A DNA stretch of 7,584 nucleotides from CAYOEZ01 sp964402955 (GTDB lineage: Bacteria > Chloroflexota > DTOL01 > DAOUCN01): contig CAYOEZ010000224.1 of assembly GCA_964402955.1 (NCBI GenBank), positions 1 to 7,584 of the forward strand. Reading direction: 5' to 3'. Positions 5,201-7,584 of the stretch are shown one piece after another. Within the stretch, counting starts at the first letter, position 1. Every line of letters begins with the position of its first letter. A program made the translations under genes and the position numbers. Below the pieces are notes generated by a model, which was given only the letters and a program-made list of their open reading frames with translations, was not told the DNA's origin and did not search any database.

Positions 5201-7584
5201 GGCCGAAGCGGCGGTGACCAACCAGAGTATCCTGGTGAACAGTCGTTACAACCCGCTGGGCAAGGTCATCTCACAAACGGTACCCTACGGCTATAGCGGC
5301 GCGGCCTTGACCTACCGCACGCCGGACTGGAACCAGCCCACCACGCACTATGCCTATGACATGATGGGCCGCCCGACGCTGGCGATCAATCCCGACGGGA
5401 CGGACGTGCGCAGCTACTACAACTACCCGGGCAGCGGGCGCAGCCAGGCGGCGGCCATCGACCCCATGGACCACATGACGTTGCAGGAGAGCGACGTGCT
5501 GGGGCGGCTGAAGGAGGCGCGCCAGTATCTGGGCATCTACTCCGGGCTGCCGGTGTGGAGCGATCCATCTGACGCAACGGCCACATACGGTTACGACGTC
5601 GCCGATCGCCTGACCAGCACAAACGACCCCATCGGCGCGCAGACCACCATCAATTACGACGCAGCCGGGCGCAAGACCAGCATGAGCGATCAAGACATGG
5701 GCGCCTGGAGCTACGGCTACGATGCGGCCGCCAACCTGACGCGCCAGACCGACGCCCGCAACCAGACCATCTGCTTCTACTACGACGCGCAGAACCGGCT
5801 CAAGGGCAAGGTGTACTGGCCGTCGCCCTGCCCCGCGGATAGCGGCGTGTATGACGTCAAGTACACCTATGACCAGGGGACAAACGGCAAGGGCCAGCGC
5901 ACGCGCATGGACGACCAGAGCGGCAACACGCAGTGGACATTCGACGCGCGCGGGCGCATGACCCAGGAGACCAAGCTCATCAGCGGGGCAGGAACGTTCG
6001 TCAGCAAGTGGGCTTACGATCCGGCTGACCGGGTTATCTCGTCGACCTACCCCAAGAACAACAGCGGCGTGACCGGCGAGCGTGTGGACACGTACTACAA
6101 CAATGCCGGTCTGGTCAGCTCCGTGCGCGGCATGACGGACACGATGAACTACGCTGCCGGCATCACCTACAACGCCCTCAGCCGGCCGATCACCACCACC
6201 CTGGGCAACGGCACGAGCATGACCTGGGGATATTGGGGGGTGGGCGGCGACTATGACAGCGGACCGGCGGTCGGCCTGACAAGCTACGGCGCTCTGTGGC
6301 GGATACGGGCAGCCACGTCGGTCGGCGAGCCGCGCTTTGACATCCGCTACTCCTACGATGGCGCGGGCAACATCCAGCGCGCAGCGGAGGCGCCGCGTGC
6401 GGGCGCTAACTGGCCAACAACGTATACCTTCCAGGACGACTTCAACAGCCTGGACACAAACAACTGGACGTTTTCGAGCTACCAGACGATCGTCTCGGAC
6501 GGCGGCAACAACGTGCTGCGCAGCCAGGGTCCGGGCGCCTGGACATCGTACTTCTACCGGGGCAACAGCGGCGGATCGGGCTACGTGCTGACCAGCGGCG
6601 AGGGCATGCAGGTGCGCTTGAAGGTGAGCGCCGATAACACGATGGCCCACGTCAGCATCGAGGCCAACGACCCGACCTACCGCCGCTTCGGGGTGGTGCA
6701 TCGCGGCAAACGGCTCTCGGTGCAGTATTTCGACAACGGCACTGGCGTGGCGCGCTATCCGGCTGACATCATCAGCAACGTCGAGCTCAACGTCTGGTAC
6801 GTGGTGCGCATTGTGCTCGATGACTCGGCGCGTGGCTTCTACGTCGAGGCCTTCAAGGAGAGCGCGCCCCTGACGGTGCGCGGCAGCTACAGCACGCGCA
6901 TGCCAGGCGGGCTATCGTGGCGCTTCATCCACTACATCTACACCGGCTACGCCTACTATGACGCCTACCGCGAGTTCAGCACGAGCGGAATGACCTGGTC
7001 GCCCGACGTGCGCCACTCGTATATCTACGATGGGTTAAACCGGCTGATCGACGTGCAGCCCTTCGAGAACGGGCAGGGCTACTACGGTACCTATGGCTAT
7101 GACGCGGCCGGCCGCTTCACCTTCAAGAACGACGGCAATGGCTGGGGAACGTATGCCTACGGCGACGCCAACCACAAACACGCCGTCACTACGGTCGGAT
7201 CGCCGCAGAACTGGTCGTTCGCCTATGACCAAACCGGCAACATGACCACGCGCAACCTGGGCGCGACGAGCTATGGCTTGAGCTACGACGCCGAGAACCG
7301 GCTCAGTAGCGTATCGGGCAGCGGCAGCGCCACGTTTGTCTATGATGGCAATGGCAAGCGCGTGAAAGCGACGATGGGCGGCGGAACAACCGCCTACATC
7401 GGCGCCTACTTCGAGTGGGACAGCGCGACCTCTACCGCGCGCTCGTACTACTACGCTGGCAGCCTACGTATCGCCACCCGCCTGGGGACAGCCTTGCCCA
7501 ACTACCTCCTGGGCGACAACCTGGGCTCCACCAGCATGACGCTGGACAACAGCCAGGCCGTGCTGGCAGAAACGCGCTACAAGG
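2247..7584 (+). CDS. Large secreted RHS/YD-repeat protein with ZU5-like, SpvB-like and lectin-like domains, 3' end outside window
   Basis: One frame stays open for 1,779 codons to the last base. Numbering from the ATG at 2247: residues 9-39 form a signal peptide (NKTK, hydrophobic core VVTIIALVLALF, cleavage after PAGA). About 75-97 is a Pro/Ala-rich linker (APPAPPAPPPSSP). About 98-221 resembles a ZU5 domain (GPNGGVVRSADGRVVLSFPRGAV to DHFSTFA) as three joined strands. About 230-315 is SpvB-like (LSLSLDYSS, VGWGWNLGGLGAI), followed by RHS-type sequence (MTYTFGS, DAYANRAVITYAN). YD repeats run from about 850 (YAYDMMGRP, INYDAAGRKTSM, FYYDAQNRLKG), roughly twenty in all, broken at about 1393-1587 by a lectin-like domain. 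YLLGDNLGSTSMTLD (from 1753) opens the conserved RHS core. Such proteins form a beta-cocoon shell around a variable C-terminal tip, often a toxin; core end and tip are missing here. Export by the Sec pathway to the cell surface or outside is inferred. The start could be 2271 instead. Confidence 0.96.
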   Translation, partial: MYCDWRSEINKTKVVLWRALHVVTIIALVLALFPVPAGAIQRPAPAKQAHPSGEDAAIKTLPEAAADAPVLFESTPPADGESAPPAPPAPPPSSPMVGPNGGVVRSADGRVVLSFPRGAVERTVTVAVTPQTRDAKTPAHLFHVFTVQALDDLGAAVTRFAQPVLATVIFRSIDLDGLQGSPAIFWLNDKGEWVALGSQVDWGQGMVTVSIDHFSTFAAGVTTLLSYGAQDLRTVHGFTSDDWSGNSSIHYPLNLPPGPGKLGLSLSLDYSSENVNGIRAGAEYDGGTNLDQQRANEFNRQASSVGWGWNLGGLGAIVNTLPAGSNKTYLNAPGMSVELTSTLGNGWQTDPQTFASVSHGADKFNSDPWIVRTTDGMTYTFGSASWGNGMAWNINDNGCYRVLREAYLTEVRDAYANRAVITYANETRSLAVCTSDAYVRAVRPTRIEYFAKGEALSTVRVDFGYSTRSDTHVVGYNNGYAEVYWSDYRLTSITVKVRNGTLDSNFATARTYQLNHDYLHNGDSTVSIMTLLYIRQLGTAGAQLPDWTFTYQKFYGWLNFVLLQTANNGQGGSVAYSYEDVGNIWVEGCGTNTRRWRVSQQDIGDGMGNTLRTVFVSQNPWAVSGAVFPQCPNFEFAGYGNVERQVKDGANTVYQATSNAFHQRNGNSIDARKGKVYQAQTKDGVGGAVIAQSDTTWTSATERETTWVYKADETAWAGNSNTAHTTRYFYTSDHQNGAQFGNLTHVKESLDTTTTVDRTQETWYYPYTTAGANYIVNRPARQILLDGDVGGVCKSDIRYLYDGNTGYNQLPVKGDVTKTRLATDTCGDGAVFSDSQAAYDSYGNQTSVTDPKGNVTTTVYDTTGGWTKLFALPTSVTQPPVGGVTFTSIYAWNKTIAQVTQVTDPNAAITTYQYDQWARQVKLWKPGDSTAGAATAVFTYTNYVNSTAPFRVQQAQCDSRTTCSATSYLDSVTFYDGVGRVIQTQAEAAVTNQSILVNSRYNPLGKVISQTVPYGYSGAALTYRTPDWNQPTTHYAYDMMGRPTLAINPDGTDVRSYYNYPGSGRSQAAAIDPMDHMTLQESDVLGRLKEARQYLGIYSGLPVWSDPSDATATYGYDVADRLTSTNDPIGAQTTINYDAAGRKTSMSDQDMGAWSYGYDAAANLTRQTDARNQTICFYYDAQNRLKGKVYWPSPCPADSGVYDVKYTYDQGTNGKGQRTRMDDQSGNTQWTFDARGRMTQETKLISGAGTFVSKWAYDPADRVISSTYPKNNSGVTGERVDTYYNNAGLVSSVRGMTDTMNYAAGITYNALSRPITTTLGNGTSMTWGYWGVGGDYDSGPAVGLTSYGALWRIRAATSVGEPRFDIRYSYDGAGNIQRAAEAPRAGANWPTTYTFQDDFNSLDTNNWTFSSYQTIVSDGGNNVLRSQGPGAWTSYFYRGNSGGSGYVLTSGEGMQVRLKVSADNTMAHVSIEANDPTYRRFGVVHRGKRLSVQYFDNGTGVARYPADIISNVELNVWYVVRIVLDDSARGFYVEAFKESAPLTVRGSYSTRMPGGLSWRFIHYIYTGYAYYDAYREFSTSGMTWSPDVRHSYIYDGLNRLIDVQPFENGQGYYGTYGYDAAGRFTFKNDGNGWGTYAYGDANHKHAVTTVGSPQNWSFAYDQTGNMTTRNLGATSYGLSYDAENRLSSVSGSGSATFVYDGNGKRVKATMGGGTTAYIGAYFEWDSATSTARSYYYAGSLRIATRLGTALPNYLLGDNLGSTSMTLDNSQAVLAETRYK
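2260..2273 (+). promoter_or_regulatory. Strong Shine-Dalgarno followed by an ATA codon at the RHS gene start
   Basis: GGAGGT (2260-2265) is a near-perfect ribosome site. Five bases later comes ATAAACAAG (2271-2279) in the RHS frame. Read as a start, ATA would give (M)NKTKVVLWRALHVVTIIAL, a textbook signal peptide of 31 residues ending PVPAGA. No ATG, GTG or TTG sits at the right distance in this frame. The nearest in-frame ATG is upstream at 2247 and has no clear ribosome site. Confidence 0.6.
6423..7010 (+). other. Concanavalin/LamG-like lectin domain inside the RHS protein
   Basis: Between YSYDGAGNIQ (from 6348) and YIYDGLNRLI (from 7020) lie about 195 residues with no YD motif. The segment opens TFQDDFNSLDTNNWTFSS, the typical opening of concanavalin A-like jelly-roll domains ('DDFn..ld..nW'). 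It continues with alternating strands: GEGMQVRLKVSAD, RRFGVVHRGKRLSVQYFD, LNVWYVVRIVLDDSARGFYVEAF, where the 'WY.vri.ld' strand is also typical. These domains usually bind carbohydrate or another surface ligand. Binding here is inferred. Confidence 0.65.

Overview
The window reads as bacterial DNA of fairly high GC content. It has a sugar-metabolism fragment on the left (about 1-2095) and the first ~1,780 codons of a very large secreted RHS/YD-repeat protein on the right (2247 to the window end). The combination of a signal peptide, a proline-rich linker, a ZU5-like domain and an SpvB-like 'GWGWNLGG' region ahead of YD repeats, next to DeoR and GH38-type sugar genes, would suit Chloroflexota (Anaerolineae or Caldilineae-like). 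That is an inference from gene style. There is no ribosomal or other marker gene here to settle it.

Left region. A DeoR-family repressor runs leftward off the window (679 to 1). It diverges from a sugar phosphate isomerase/epimerase-like gene (941-1812, rightward). The 260-base gap between them holds two good sigma70-type promoters facing away from each other, and a repeated element lying over the repressor's own promoter and leader. This looks like an autoregulated divergent sugar-catabolism control region. The isomerase gene is broken by a frameshift at an AGAGAG tract, although all its expected metal-ligand residues are still present once the two frames are joined. Just beyond it, on the minus strand, lies a degenerate piece resembling the C-terminal end of a GH38 alpha-mannosidase, carrying an in-frame stop. 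Repressor, isomerase and mannosidase relic together suggest a former glycan or mannoside utilisation cluster that is partly decayed, or a metagenome assembly with local errors.

Right region. From 2247 (or 2271; the start is ambiguous) a single frame stays open to the last base with no frameshift. It encodes an exported RHS-type protein. In order it has a signal peptide, a Pro-rich linker, a ZU5-like beta domain, an SpvB-like segment, a long linker of RHS-type sequence, many YD repeats, a concanavalin/LamG-like domain of about 195 residues set between two YD repeats, more YD repeats, and the beginning of the conserved RHS core. The window ends before the core is complete, so the variable C-terminal tip (toxin or other payload) and any immunity gene lie outside.

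No tRNA, rRNA, CRISPR array, IS element or convincing intrinsic terminator was seen. Long antisense open frames across the RHS gene are composition shadows.
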